Of a stretch of DNA of 64,000 bases, positions 11,549 through 21,211 are shown in pieces. Position 1 is the stretch's first letter; every line of letters begins with the position of its first letter. Source of the stretch: Eustoma russellianum. Taxonomy: Eukaryota > Streptophyta > Magnoliopsida > Gentianales > Gentianaceae. The notes below the pieces were generated by a model, which was not told the DNA's origin, ran no database searches, and worked only from the letters and a program-made list of their open reading frames with translations. The translations under genes were made by a program, and so were the position numbers. Where the stretch lies: contig AP025067.1 of assembly GCA_036186865.1 (NCBI GenBank), positions 18,868,602 through 18,932,601 on the forward strand. The letters are read 5' to 3'.

Positions 11549-12401
11549 CTACTTTTTCTTGGGCTTACGGTAGTCAACACTGTGGTGCCCCTGAATTACA
11601 CAGTTATAACATTTTCCAGTGAACTTTTTAGAAACTTTCTTGCCTTTAGGGTTCACTCCGACAGGATTTACCTTTTTCTTTTTCTTCGCCTCTGCGACAT
11701 GCGCCTTTGCATGACCAGAACTCGAACTTGGCTTTCCTTCGGATCTGCGGTTGTCCTCCTCTATACAGAGTCGAACAATCAGATCCTCCAATGTCATCTC
11801 CTTTCGCTTGTGTTTGAGATAGCTTCTAAATTCCCTCCAGGAAAGAGGTAGCTTCTCAATCATAGATGCCACTATGAAAGATTCACTGAGCGACATGCCC
11901 TCTTCTTCCATTTCGGCCACTAACATATGAAGGTCCTCAATCTGAGAAACAACAGTCTTGGAGTCTGACATTTTAAAATCAAGAAATTTGCCAACGACAA
12001 ACTTCTTTGTATCGGCATCCTCCATGCGGTACTTCTTATCTAAGGCCATCCACAGTGACTTTGCAGTTTTAAAGGTACAATACATAATTACTATTATTCC
12101 ATGATTCAGCCATCAAACTATTTTGCATATTCTGATATTGATCTTCAACCCAAAACCACCTCCAGAGGATCCTCAGTAAGCATTTTAGCCAAACCCATTG
12201 TTGTCAAGAAAAACAACATCTTTTGCTGCCAACGTTTGAAGAAACTGCCTCCAAACTTTTCCGGTTCTCAACCTGTCCAACCGCAGGGACATGAGCAGGA
12301 ACAGGCACAGCTACAGTAGGCGCAATTGGAACAGTACTGTTCTGTTCCTGAGAACCAATGTGCACAGCATTGAACGAATTAGAGCTTTCGTTCTCCATCA
12401 C
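11549..12401 (-). pseudogene. Copia gag, frameshifted, with damaged zinc knuckle
   Basis: The likely start is the ATG at 12401 or 12398 (MENESSNSFNAV). After about 50 codons the frame shifts; the next frame shows FKRWQQKMLFFLTTM, usual near the start of copia Gag, with several stops. From 12085 it is open again: TAKSLWMALDKKYRMEDA, VVGKFLDFKM, LKHKRKEMTLEDLIVRLCIEE, then a lysine-rich stretch. The zinc knuckle is CX2CX4H with the last Cys replaced by Tyr (CYNC...HHSVDY), so RNA binding through zinc would be impaired. Gag normally forms the virus-like particle. Confidence 0.9.
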
Positions 12402-12509
12402 GTTTCAGTTTCTGACAAATGTAGAAACAAGAAGTCAGTATACAAATAGAATACTGTAAATAAACCAGTACAAAACTGAGATAAGTACCGGAGCAATTCG
12501 TCTTAAGTT
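12402..12509 (-). promoter_or_regulatory. Copia leader; non-standard primer-site position
   Basis: Short leader between the 5' LTR and gag. The place where TGGTATCAGAG is expected instead holds, on the minus strand at 12507-12486, CTTAAGACGAATTGCTCCGG and two more bases. This 22-base stretch is the reverse complement, with one mismatch, of 13057-13036 in the element's own LTR. See findings. Confidence 0.6.
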
Positions 12510-12559
12510 TGTTGTCTCATATACAAACTCAGATTTATTAGAGAACAAAACTGACATTC

Positions 12560-13010
12560 TGTACAGCACAAGAAGAGCTGAGTTCAACACAGGAAGAGCT
12601 GAGCTCAATGCAGGAAGAACTGAGCTCAACACAGGAAGAGCAGAGCTCATTGCAGAAAGAGCAGAGCTCAACGCAGGAAGAGCAGAGCTCAAAGCAGGAA
12701 GAGCTGAGCTCAACATAGGATGAACAGAGCTTATCACAGAAAGAGCTGAGCACAGAGATGAGCTCAAGAACTCAGCACAGAGATGAGCTCAACACAGGGA
12801 AGAGATCAACACAGAGAAGAGCTCAAGAACTCAGCACAGAGATGAGTTCAACACAGGGAAGAGCTCAAGATAGAGAAGGGCTCAAGAACTCAGCACAGAG
12901 ATGAGCTCAACACAGGGAAGAGCTCAACACAGAGAAGAGCTCAAGAACTCAGCACGGAGATGAGCTCGACACATAGATGAGTTCAACACATGATAGAGCT
13001 CAACATGCAA
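12560..13010. repeat. GAGCTC-rich minisatellite, 5' LTR copy
   Basis: Same architecture as 6500-6975: about 21-bp units followed by about 58-bp units, nearly all with GAGCTC. Unit order and number differ somewhat between the two LTRs, so the array has changed since insertion. Confidence 0.85.
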
Positions 13011-13296
13011 ACCGAGCCTAGTCCAGGACTCTGTCCTTAAGACAAATTGCTCCGGTATACTGTGTCCAACCGGAAATTGCAAAAGTCTCCCAGGATACAA
13101 CGGCTAACAGTTCGAACGAGTGGCAGTACTACGTAAGAACTCCACGAACCTGACAAATGTTCTGACTTCTCAGATTGATGAAACGCAGCAGCAGTGCATG
13201 CAGTATACAACAGTAGTTTATGCAGAATGCTTGTATGCAGTAGAAGAAGAGACAGAAAATTTCTGTGTTTTTTTCCAGAAGCAGTGCACTGCCTCC

Positions 13297-13303
13297 ATTT
13301 ATA
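13297..13303 (-). promoter_or_regulatory. Candidate TATA box of copia 5' LTR
   Basis: TATAAAT on the minus strand, preceded by a pyrimidine-rich stretch and followed by GGAGGCAGTGCACTGC. This would place transcription start near 13265-13275. The surrounding 60 bp is conserved between both LTRs. Candidate only. Confidence 0.55.
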
Positions 13304-13984
13304 GAGAGAAATCTTAGAGGTTACAGCAACCCACGAACGCACTGATCAGCCAGTAACCCCACGTTCACCATGCACCCTACGACTGCCTCTGATCGGCCAT
13401 TAACCCACGAATGGTAGGAATCAATCAGCTGAAACTGTCAGCTTAATCTGAGCATAACCGTAGGATCAAGTAAATTATTTTATGAAAAATTTAAAAGAAA
13501 ATTTGTCCAAAAAGATAAGGACCAGGCGAGCGAGCCATGAGCCCAAGCAGAGCCGAGCCGGCTGGACGGGTGGGCGGCGGCGCACGCAGGTGTGGCACTT
13601 TCTAGGTCTTCCCTCTGGTCAAAAACTTCTCATGCCCTTAGGACACATCTAAAGTGCCTCTCCTAGCACTATATTTGGTGGCATTTTTCCTTCAATTTGC
13701 CAATGTGGTATATTTGCAAAAAGGTGATGTGTCTTCTTCTCATGAAGCCACATCACCAATTTTCTAATTTGCAACCAATGTTTGTTCCTACTTTGAACAT
13801 TACTTTCTCATTCAACTGGTATCAAAATTGAGTGATTCAAAAGCCTAAAATCATCTACTCATTACGCAGATAATTTAGGATTCATTAGTTTTCTTTTTTG
13901 ATTAACGAAAACTAATCTTAATTAAGCTCAAAATATGTTGCTCACTAACTTTGGACAAACCCATTTACAAATTTTCCTCCAACA

Positions 13985-13989
13985 GTATG
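13985..13989. repeat. Target-site duplication GTATG, right copy (copia)
   Basis: Five bases directly after the right LTR, identical to 6438-6442. Confidence 0.9.
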
Positions 13990-13997
13990 TAGTATTT

Positions 13998-14027
13998 CTG
14001 CCTGTATCATTTTAATGATGCAGGCAG
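13998..14027 (+). other. LINE 3'-region hairpin, copy 1
   Basis: Arms 13998-14010 (CTGCCTGTATCAT) and 14015-14027 (ATGATGCAGGCAG) pair over 13 positions with a single G-U and a TTTA loop. Confidence 0.7.
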
Positions 14028-14149
14028 CCCAGGTACCATATTTCTCCCTTTTCGGACTGGCTGTTATGACTGGCTGTATCATTTCATTGATATTGCCTGC
14101 TGCAAAGGAGAGCATGTCTTTCTTATAGATTGACGCAAATATACATCTT

Positions 14150-14177
14150 CTGCCTGCATTTGCAATAATGCAGGCAG
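14150..14177 (+). other. LINE 3'-region hairpin, copy 2
   Basis: Arms CTGCCTGCAT (14150-14159) and ATGCAGGCAG (14168-14177) pair perfectly over 10 bp with an 8-nt loop. It is followed by a CGGGTACGCT-like block, as is the copy at 20352. It lies about 152 bp from copy 1; a degenerate version (CTGTATCA...TGATATTG) lies between them near 14073. Confidence 0.7.
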
Positions 14178-14635
14178 ATCGGGTACGCTCTCATTTCTTG
14201 TTCCTTCGATGTTATCATCTTTTTGCACAGCTTCGATAAACATTTTCGTGGCTTCATCTTGCATGGTATACTTGGCGATCGACATTATTGGATGCTACGC
14301 GGATATTGGACAACAGCAACACCTCTACCACTTCGAGCTATTATGGCGATGTGTACTATTTGTCCCACTTTGGATAAATATGTACTTTTTTCTTTCGTAC
14401 AAGATTTTATCTACAAAAGTGGTTTTGCTTGTCAAAGTTTTAATGAGGCATATCATATCCATTGTGGGCAACACCCCAACTCCCTAAAACTTATACAGTT
14501 GAGTAGTTCTATTTTTCGTCCACTCATTTGTTTCATTCTCTTGTCTTAGGATGTCACTTGTGTAAATGGTTTTCCTCCACCAATAAATGAGGGCTATTTA
14601 ATAAAACAGGGGGCAATACCTCCTTTAAGAAAAAA

Positions 14636-15121
14636 AAAGGTACCGGTATGTAGATAATGGATGTCATGTCTTAAAATTTAGAGGAACTGCACATCGAATA
14701 TGCAATAATGCGGATTAGTTATTATTAAATCCAAATTTTGATCAAAAGGTTTGGCGTTACGAATAATAAATATTATAGTTCAATTCTCATAATTCACAGA
14801 AACAAAAGAAAGGAAAAAACGCGAAGTAATAACTTTGAACCCAGAAACCCTACATGTCTACATATGTACGTAGCCTACATGTGTAATAAGACAGAAATGT
14901 ATCGAGATAAATTTAGTGTCCCACACGCATTATATTAATCTCCATTACATGTTTATATCTTGCTTTATTTACATAATTATCTGCATACTTACATCAAACA
15001 TTTTTAAGAGATAAAACTTTTGTTTCATGTTTGTCGATCATCTTCTAGTATCTGTTGTAACCATTAGATGTTTCGTTACTTGTATCGTAGAGATTATTTT
15101 TATTTCCATTTGGGTATATAT
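14636..15121. other. Unassigned AT-rich sequence
   Basis: No recognised repeat family, LTR end or conserved coding frame. The last five bases (TATAT, 15117-15121) form the left target-site duplication of the solo LTR. Confidence 0.5.
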
Positions 15122-16123
15122 TGTTAGAAACTGTAATCAGAAAAGTGCACTGTGTGCATGTGAATAAACTGAAAACAAAAACGCAAACAAAACCGAGGCG
15201 AGCGCAAGGACTCTGTCCTTAAGACGAATTGCTCCGGTATACTGTGCCCAACCGGATGGAACAAACGTCTCCCAGGATACAACGGTTTCAGTTCATACGA
15301 GTGGCACTACAGCGTAAGAACTTCGACGAACCTGTTAAAGGTGTACTGATTTCTCGAAAATGCAATGCAGAATGCTTGTAGAAAAAGATTGCGTTACTGT
15401 TTTCACAATCTAATTTTCGTATGCATGCATGGTGCAGTATATATAGATAGAGGGTAGTTAAAGGAGGTTGAATGTCAGAACAAATCTGGACCGTTGGATC
15501 AAAACAGTTACGATCTCCACCGTTAGATCGTAATCCTTGTCTGAACAAACGTAGGCCATTGGATCAGTAACCGAAGATAAGATCAAATCTGGAGCGTTGG
15601 ATCAGCAACCGCGATCAACCGCAGACAAAAAGATAAGAACCGGGCGGGCGAGCCCGAGCCGAGCCGAGCCGGGCCGGCCGGACGGGCGGCGGCGCGCGCG
15701 CGCGTGTGGTGAACCTTGCCTGAGCTGCGTCCTGACTCCGTCAGAAAACTTCTCATGCCCAAGGGCACATTTTAGAAAGCTCCAACTTGTAACTTATATG
15801 GTGGTCTTTCTCTCTCAAGTGGGCAATGTGGTATACAAGCAAATTGGTGATGTGTTCACTCCTCAAGAGACCACATCACCAATTTTTCTAATTTCCACCA
15901 ATTTTATTCCAACTTTGAGCATTAATTTCTCATTCACCCGGTATCGAAATCGAGTGATTCAAGAGCCAAAAATCATCTACTCGTTACGTAGATAATTTAG
16001 AAATTTTTAGTTTCCGTTTTTGATTAACGAACACTAATCATAATTAAGCTCAAAGTATGGTGGTTGTCAACTTTTGACAAACCCACTTGCAATCCAACCT
16101 TTTCCCATTTCATTTCTCCAACA
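15122..16123 (-). mobile_element. Solo copia LTR with TATAT target-site duplication
   Basis: Starts TGTTAGAAACTG and ends TTTCTCCAACA, with TATAT at both sides (15117-15121 and 16124-16128). Large parts match the LTRs of the 6443-13984 element: the CTTAAGACGAATTGCTCCGG block at 15217, the TCTCCCAGGATACAACGG block, the GC-rich GAGCCGAGCC stretch, and the AATTTAGAA...AACTAATC...AATTAAGCTCAAAGTATG end. It lacks the GAGCTC minisatellite. No internal region is present, so it is most simply the product of recombination between the two LTRs of a full element. Orientation is inferred from similarity to the complete copia element. Confidence 0.85.
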
Positions 16124-17146
16124 TATATAACACAAAGGCTGTGGAAATGTCATTTCAATCATTTAAAACAAAGAGATCTATTATAAGTAGGTATTCAGAC
16201 ACTAACACGTGTAGAGATGACTTTAAATAATCTACTACACATTGTGAGGTTCAGGAGGAAATTAATGCTAAACGAAAAAGATAGACATAAAGGAGGACAT
16301 GGTAGAAGCCCATTATATGTGCATATACACGTTTATGACAATTTTAATATTAGAAACTTCCTATTTGTATTTACTGAATTCACTCACTAACACACTAGCG
16401 TATCATTCCCAGTATTGTGTCATTTATGTAGGCACATATAGAACCGAGGGTCTCACTGGAAGCAAACTTTCTATCTTTTAGGAAAGAGGTATTGTTTTCC
16501 TGCTGTTCACCCTCCTCAGACCCTAACAATAGCTTTTGTTGCAGTTGGGATATACTGGGTACGATTAATTGATTAATTGGTTGATGATAGAGACCATTAG
16601 AAAAGACATTCTTAGTCATTGTAGAGGGTATTGTATATAATACAACTGAAGGGAATAAAAGGATCCACCAACCTGAACCGACAGAGAAATGAGATTTAAG
16701 TGGTGGCGTTACTCATTGGAAAAGAATATTTTTCTTCCTTCATGCTTTGACTTCTCTATTTTTTGGGTGAGCCTGCGTGTGAAAGTGCGTATGCGGTCTT
16801 TTTCTTTTCTTTTTGTTATTTCCTTACTTTAATGCATCGTGCAAACAACTTACCCGGGGAAAAAAATGCATCTCGCAAACAGAAGCTATCTTGATTTATG
16901 ATCTTGGAGTGACAGTGTTTCTGTACACTCCATTTCTACATTTTCTTTCATATCCATGATTGTTTGCACTGCTATGTGAATGTCTTTAATTCGATGTTTC
17001 TCCTCGTCTTTGGTAACTGCCAAATGAGATGCAGCGTTAGCTTATTAAGTATCAAGTGTGAAATTCACCGGCTTCTCGTAGGCTATGCTAAGTTTCACAC
17101 TGTCGAGAATATTGTAGAAATCAGTGATGAGTGATCATGCTTCTAG
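16124..17146. other. Unassigned sequence
   Basis: AT-rich. I recognise no transposon end, conserved frame or RNA gene. Short open frames of 60-74 codons occur on both strands without recognisable motifs. Confidence 0.5.
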
Positions 17147-19240
17147 TGTAGCGCTCCGCTTTCGATCCCTAGTTTTCGCAACGGTACACCCGTCATAGTC
17201 TGCTAAGAGAACTACAATGCGTTATTCTAACTTCATACACGTCTGAAAATGACGTAGAATTTTTTTCCATGGAAACGTTAATAAGACAATTAAATTCAAT
17301 TTATATAAATAATTACAATACGAAAATAAATAATAGGTTTGGTGCTGCGAAACCCTGATATATCAAAACATAATTCTAAAAGTCGGACATAAAAGAAATA
17401 AATCTGATAACCCATCAAATGTCTCCCACGTATATCTCGTAACTTTCCTCTCTCCAACTAGCCTGGTCTGAACCGTCCTAAACGAAGATATACTCGAAAT
17501 CCTGCTCACCTTGAGTGGGAGGGGAATAGAGGCGAGTGATATGACGTCACTTAGCAGGTACCCGCCTCTAGCCAATGCGAAAACGAGCATACAACAATGG
17601 TATGTACATGTAGCCACATAATCCAAGGAACAACACGTAGGCATAAAATAAATAACTGCGTAAAATAAGTCACTCCATATAATAATGCGCAACTTCATGA
17701 TGCATGCTCCTTCTTCTACGTGCCACAAGCAACAAAGGTCATGTAATGCGATATGTCCATATCTGTGCCATGCAATGTATGATCCCGAGACCTAATTGAG
17801 TGCCTGTGGGTTGTGCCCACAGTACACCATCCTGAGTGCCTATAGATCTTGACCACGTCCCACCATTCCTGAGTGCCTGTAGCTCTTGACTACAGTCCAC
17901 CAGCGTGAGTGCCTGTAGCTCTTAACTACGGTCCACCATTCTTGAGTGCCTATAGCTCTTGACTACAACCCACCATCACACACCTAACAGGCAAAATGCC
18001 ATGTACGTGCAATGAATGCAATGTAAATTTTACTTTCTGGTGTTTCATTGCGTCATTTCTCATTTTCTCCTATTTTTCACATATTTCCGGGATTTATTTT
18101 CCACTTTGTGAATTTATTTATCACCTAATTCTCTTACTTTAATTATTGAAAATATTGTCAAAGTATTATTTGCCATCAATTATATTTTCCCGAGCTTATA
18201 TTAACTTTTCTAGGATTTTATACTTTTTTCCAATTTTCCCTTATTATTTACTATTTACTATATTTAGTTAAATTAATTATAAACTCAGAAATTTAATGGA
18301 AAGGCTTTATTTTTACCATTTTATATATTCTAGAAGTAATTATTAATTTTCTAGAATTAATTTCTAATTTTCTAGAATTTTAATCTATTTCTACGAAATA
18401 TTATTTTATTATTTAACATTATGATGTTTTAAAATTAATTTATTAAATTCCCATTTCTTACAACTCAATCCCTTTTCTCTCCTTTTTTTATCCGCGTCCT
18501 GGCCCAAATTCTTTCTCATTTTCTTTTTTTCTGGTCAGCCCGGCCTAGAACCACTCCCCCGGCCCAAATTCTGTAGACCTGACCTGAACTTGAGTTTGGC
18601 CTGCCAGTCAGACTGACCCACCGATCCAAAACCACTTTTTTCTCTACAGCCTGGCCCAACCCAGCAGACCAGGCCAAGGCTGCTCTGATCTAGCCTGGCG
18701 AGTCAAACCAAGAATCTGGGTCAGCCCTGACCCGGCTGATCGGGTTTAATTATTTTATTTTTTAAATTAAACCATATTTTCTTCTAACCTCAATAAAATT
18801 TCCAATTTAACTCTAAATTGACCCAAAAAAATTCATTTAACCCTGTTTAACGCCACGCACGCACTGCACCAGGCACGTGTGTGCATGACCTGCACGCTGT
18901 GTCTATGACCGCGTGTGGGCCTCACTCTCCGCCCTTGAAGGCCGCACACATGCACCCGTCAGACTTACTTTTCAATTTCCACTTGGATTTTTCCTATTTC
19001 CAGCTAGGTGGTCTTATTCTTAGACCAAAACAGAATTTTCTTCTACGAAAATGAATACAAATCACATCTTTTTCATCCAAGTAACCACGTACAAACCAAG
19101 CATGAATTTTTCCCAAACAAACACACACGCATACATATATGGTCAAACAGAGTAAAAGTCATGCCTTTGAATTGAACACATGAATTTAGCAATTTAAAAT
19201 AACAATTTCACACAAAGCAATTAATATAACGATTGAACAT
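17147..19240 (-). mobile_element. Gypsy-type LTR fragment (family F)
   Basis: Starts TGTAGCGCTCCGC, like the minus-oriented gypsy LTRs in the window, and continues with the same plan: a GTACACCCGTC/TACT...AGAG motif, then a region ending in ATGCAATGTATGATCCCGAGAC, then a short tandem array (17798-17980), then AT-rich and pyrimidine-rich DNA. The right end is not found; a truncated LINE begins near 19241. No internal region adjoins it on the left (no PBS before 17147). Confidence 0.65.
17798..17980. repeat. Tandem array, 5 units of 36-37 bp, with inverted repeats
   Basis: Units start GAGTGCC at 17798, 17834, 17871, 17907 and 17944. Each has a short inverted repeat after GAGTGC: CTGTGGG/CCCACAG in unit 1, CTGTAG/CTACAG in unit 3, and CTGTAG/CTACGG in unit 4 (one G-U). 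Units 2 and 5 are imperfect. Confidence 0.85.
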
Positions 19241-20307
19241 GCATATGATCTTTGTCGAACACAGAGGCCTACACTGCTTTCAGCGCAATTTATTTGGAAT
19301 AAACATCATTCGCCAGCCATCAAACAGTTTTTGTGGCGTATTTATCATTCCGCTCTACCTTTTGAGGACTACATTGGTAATTATAATACTGCTTGCCCTA
19401 CGCAATGCCCTTTTTGTAAACACGATTCGGCAACGGTGGATCATGTTTTTTTGTATTGTGAGTGTATTCGAAGTGTATGGGAGTTCTATGCTTCAGAGTT
19501 GCATTGCGTTTCCCCAACATCGATGAAGCTTTGGCAATATCTCTTATCTTGGTGGTATCGCTCTACATTATCCTCTTTATTTGGGGTGCTCAAAGTTGTG
19601 ATTCCGGCTATTATCGTTCATAATATATGGCGTGCTTACGCATCATTAGTCTATGGTGATACGGTTCCTTTTTCTTCGGTGTCCCTTTGAGCTTCAATAC
19701 ATTATGACATCTCTATGTGGGGTAAAACGACGGAGGGCACAAAGCTGGCGGCTGGGTTTGTTCGTCATAACATCTTCTTTGGTTGCCGCGAATTCGCCCC
19801 CCGCGTCCGCAAGTGGTTCGCTGGTTATCTCCCCCTTCGGGTAGATTGAAATTAAATGTAGATGTGGCGGTTGGAAGGTGTTATGCTGCAGGAGGTACTA
19901 TTTTGCGTGATCATGCTGGTTTCTGTGTGTGTGCTATTTCACTTCGCTTGCCTCAAAGTACACCATTGATGGCAGAGATTCAGGTTGCGGTATTCGGATT
20001 GCTATATTTACTGCCAATGTATTTTGCACTTATTCTTGAATCGGATTGTTCTCAGATTTATACACGCCTGGCGCGTCCGCATGCAGTCTTCGGGAATTAT
20101 CATTTAAGTTTATTGCAGTCGTTGAAGAATCAACATAGGCATGAATTCAATCATGTTTATAGAGAAGCAAACATGGCTGCTCATTAACTTGCCCAGCATG
20201 GAATGCTGGACACTCAGACTCAAACATATGTTTATAACACTCTTCCGCCTTTAGTTCGTGGTACAATTCGTTTAGACTTCTCTTCCATACATATACGCGT
20301 CACTTGA
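19241..20307 (+). pseudogene. LINE ORF2 C-terminal part: zf-RVT and RNase H, broken
   Basis: 5'-truncated non-LTR retrotransposon ORF2. From 19331 the frame shows WRIYHSALPF...CPTQCPFCK...DHVFLYCECIRSVW, the zinc-finger-like region after the plant L1 reverse transcriptase (CPxC...HxxxxC). After a frameshift between about 19690 and 19783, an RNase H domain follows: LKLNVDVAVG (first Asp), MAEIQVAVFGLLYL (Glu) and LESDCSQIY (Asp). There is an in-frame stop at 20185-20187 (after NMAAH), and the frame ends at 20307. ORF2 protein nicks DNA and reverse-transcribes its own RNA; the endonuclease and RT core are absent here. Confidence 0.88.
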
Positions 20308-20838
20308 GATTCATCATGTCTTCTGAATGGATTGGCGATCACTGACTATTTCTGCCTGTACCCTACGGGATGCAGGCAGACTCGGTATGCTTTGGTTTCT
20401 TATGGCTATTATGTTTTCACTATGTCTTTTATCATCATCTAACTTTGGCCTTCTCTTGACATGTGCATGGACTGGACCGAACGAGGCTGATCGTTATCAG
20501 ACATTGTCTGCGGTTAATCATTCATTATGCGGGTTCATATTTGTGACTACGCAGTGGAGGTTCACACGTCAATTTTCAAGGGTGGTAAATACGCACTCTT
20601 TTTCCTTCGTGCAAGATTTTATCTACAAGGGTAGTTTTGCTTGCCAAGGTTTTAATGAGACATATCATACCACTTTTGAAAATACACCTCCCCCTTTAGA
20701 TAGCATTTCGTGTAATATGTATCGCCATTGAGTTCCTTTATTCAATTATGTAATGCCTTTCTATGTAACAATGGTATTCCTCCGCCATAAGTGAGGGTTG
20801 TGTTCTAAATAAAATGTAGGGACCGGCGTCTCTTTTAA
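20308..20838 (+). mobile_element. LINE 3' untranslated region
   Basis: Follows ORF2 directly. It contains the hairpin at 20352-20379, the TTTTTCCTTCGTGCAAGATT block, TTTTAATGAGACATATCA, and the conserved end ATTCCTCCGCCATAAGTGAGGG, then AATAAAAT-like sequence. It defines the 3' region by which the other LINE pieces in the window were recognised. Confidence 0.8.
20352..20379 (+). other. LINE 3'-region hairpin, copy 3
   Basis: Arms CTGCCTGTACCC and GGGATGCAGGCAG pair with one G-U and one unpaired base, closing a TAC loop. It sits 45 bp after the ORF2 stop. Confidence 0.65.

Positions 20839-20843
<5 letters not shown>

Positions 20844-20890
<47 letters not shown>
20844..20890. repeat. (AT)n microsatellite at LINE 3' end
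   Basis: About 47 bp of alternating AT directly after the LINE 3' end. Confidence 0.85.
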
Positions 20891-20892
<2 letters not shown>

Positions 20893-21211
20893 GATGGACT
20901 GCGGTTTTCCTTAGCCATATGTGAGGTTTTTTAATGAATTTTAATATTTTCGGGAAAAAAATATATGCATATATATCAGATGGAGAAATAATAATAAAAA
21001 TAGTAAGAGGTAAGTATTTACAAGGAAAAGGATATATACATGGGATATACAAGGTATCTACCATATGGAAATTGGATAGGAATTGTAAGATTTGAAATAC
21101 GTAATTATATTTTTGTATCAATTCATGGAGCATGCATGTTTATATTTGATTTCATAGTTTGATGTATTTATATATTTGTGTTTAGCCAATTAGACATACA
21201 TACATTCATAC
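20891..21211. other. AT-rich stretch with possible second LINE tail
   Basis: 20900-20955 reads GGTTTTCCTTAGCCATATG, GAGG, a T-run, then an A-run, resembling the LINE 3' end. The rest is unassigned AT-rich DNA up to the LTR of element D. Confidence 0.4.

Larger units (their letters stand above)
6443..13984 (-). mobile_element. Complete, decayed Ty1/copia LTR retrotransposon
   Basis: A 7.5-kb element in minus orientation. Both LTRs read TGTTG...CAACA on the plus strand and the element is flanked by GTATG at 6438-6442 and 13985-13989, a perfect 5-bp target-site duplication. The internal region (8005-12509) encodes, in order on the minus strand, gag, protease, integrase, RT and RNase H. Integrase lying before RT is the Ty1/copia order. 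All reading frames are broken by stops or frameshifts, so it is not autonomous. I did not resolve the lineage. A copia PBS matching initiator tRNA-Met is not visible next to the 5' LTR (see findings). Confidence 0.95.
12510..13984 (-). repeat. Copia 5' LTR (right in window), 1475 bp
   Basis: Partner of 6443-8004, with the same TGTTGTCTC start and CCTCCAACA end on the plus strand. It holds the GAGCTC minisatellite (12560-13010), the conserved block around 13030-13115 shared with the solo LTR at 15122-16123, and a TATA-like element. The two LTRs are visibly diverged, which agrees with the broken genes: an old insertion. Confidence 0.92.
13990..14635 (+). mobile_element. LINE 3' region
   Basis: Non-coding 3' part of the same LINE family as 19241-20838. 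It shares TTTCTGCCTGTA with its hairpin, the TTTTTTCTTTCGTACAAGATTTTATCTACAA-like region, TTTTAATGAGGCATATCA, and a tail with TTTTCCTCCACCA, AATAAA and an A-run ending near 14635. The copia insertion lies exactly at its left edge, so part of this copy may lie upstream of 6443, but I see no clear LINE sequence there. No coding sequence is recognisable. Confidence 0.7.

Noticed and set aside
15583..15995. Overlapping open frames on both strands in the GC-rich part of the solo LTR
   Set aside because: GC-rich LTR segment shared with non-coding parts of the copia LTRs; no domain.
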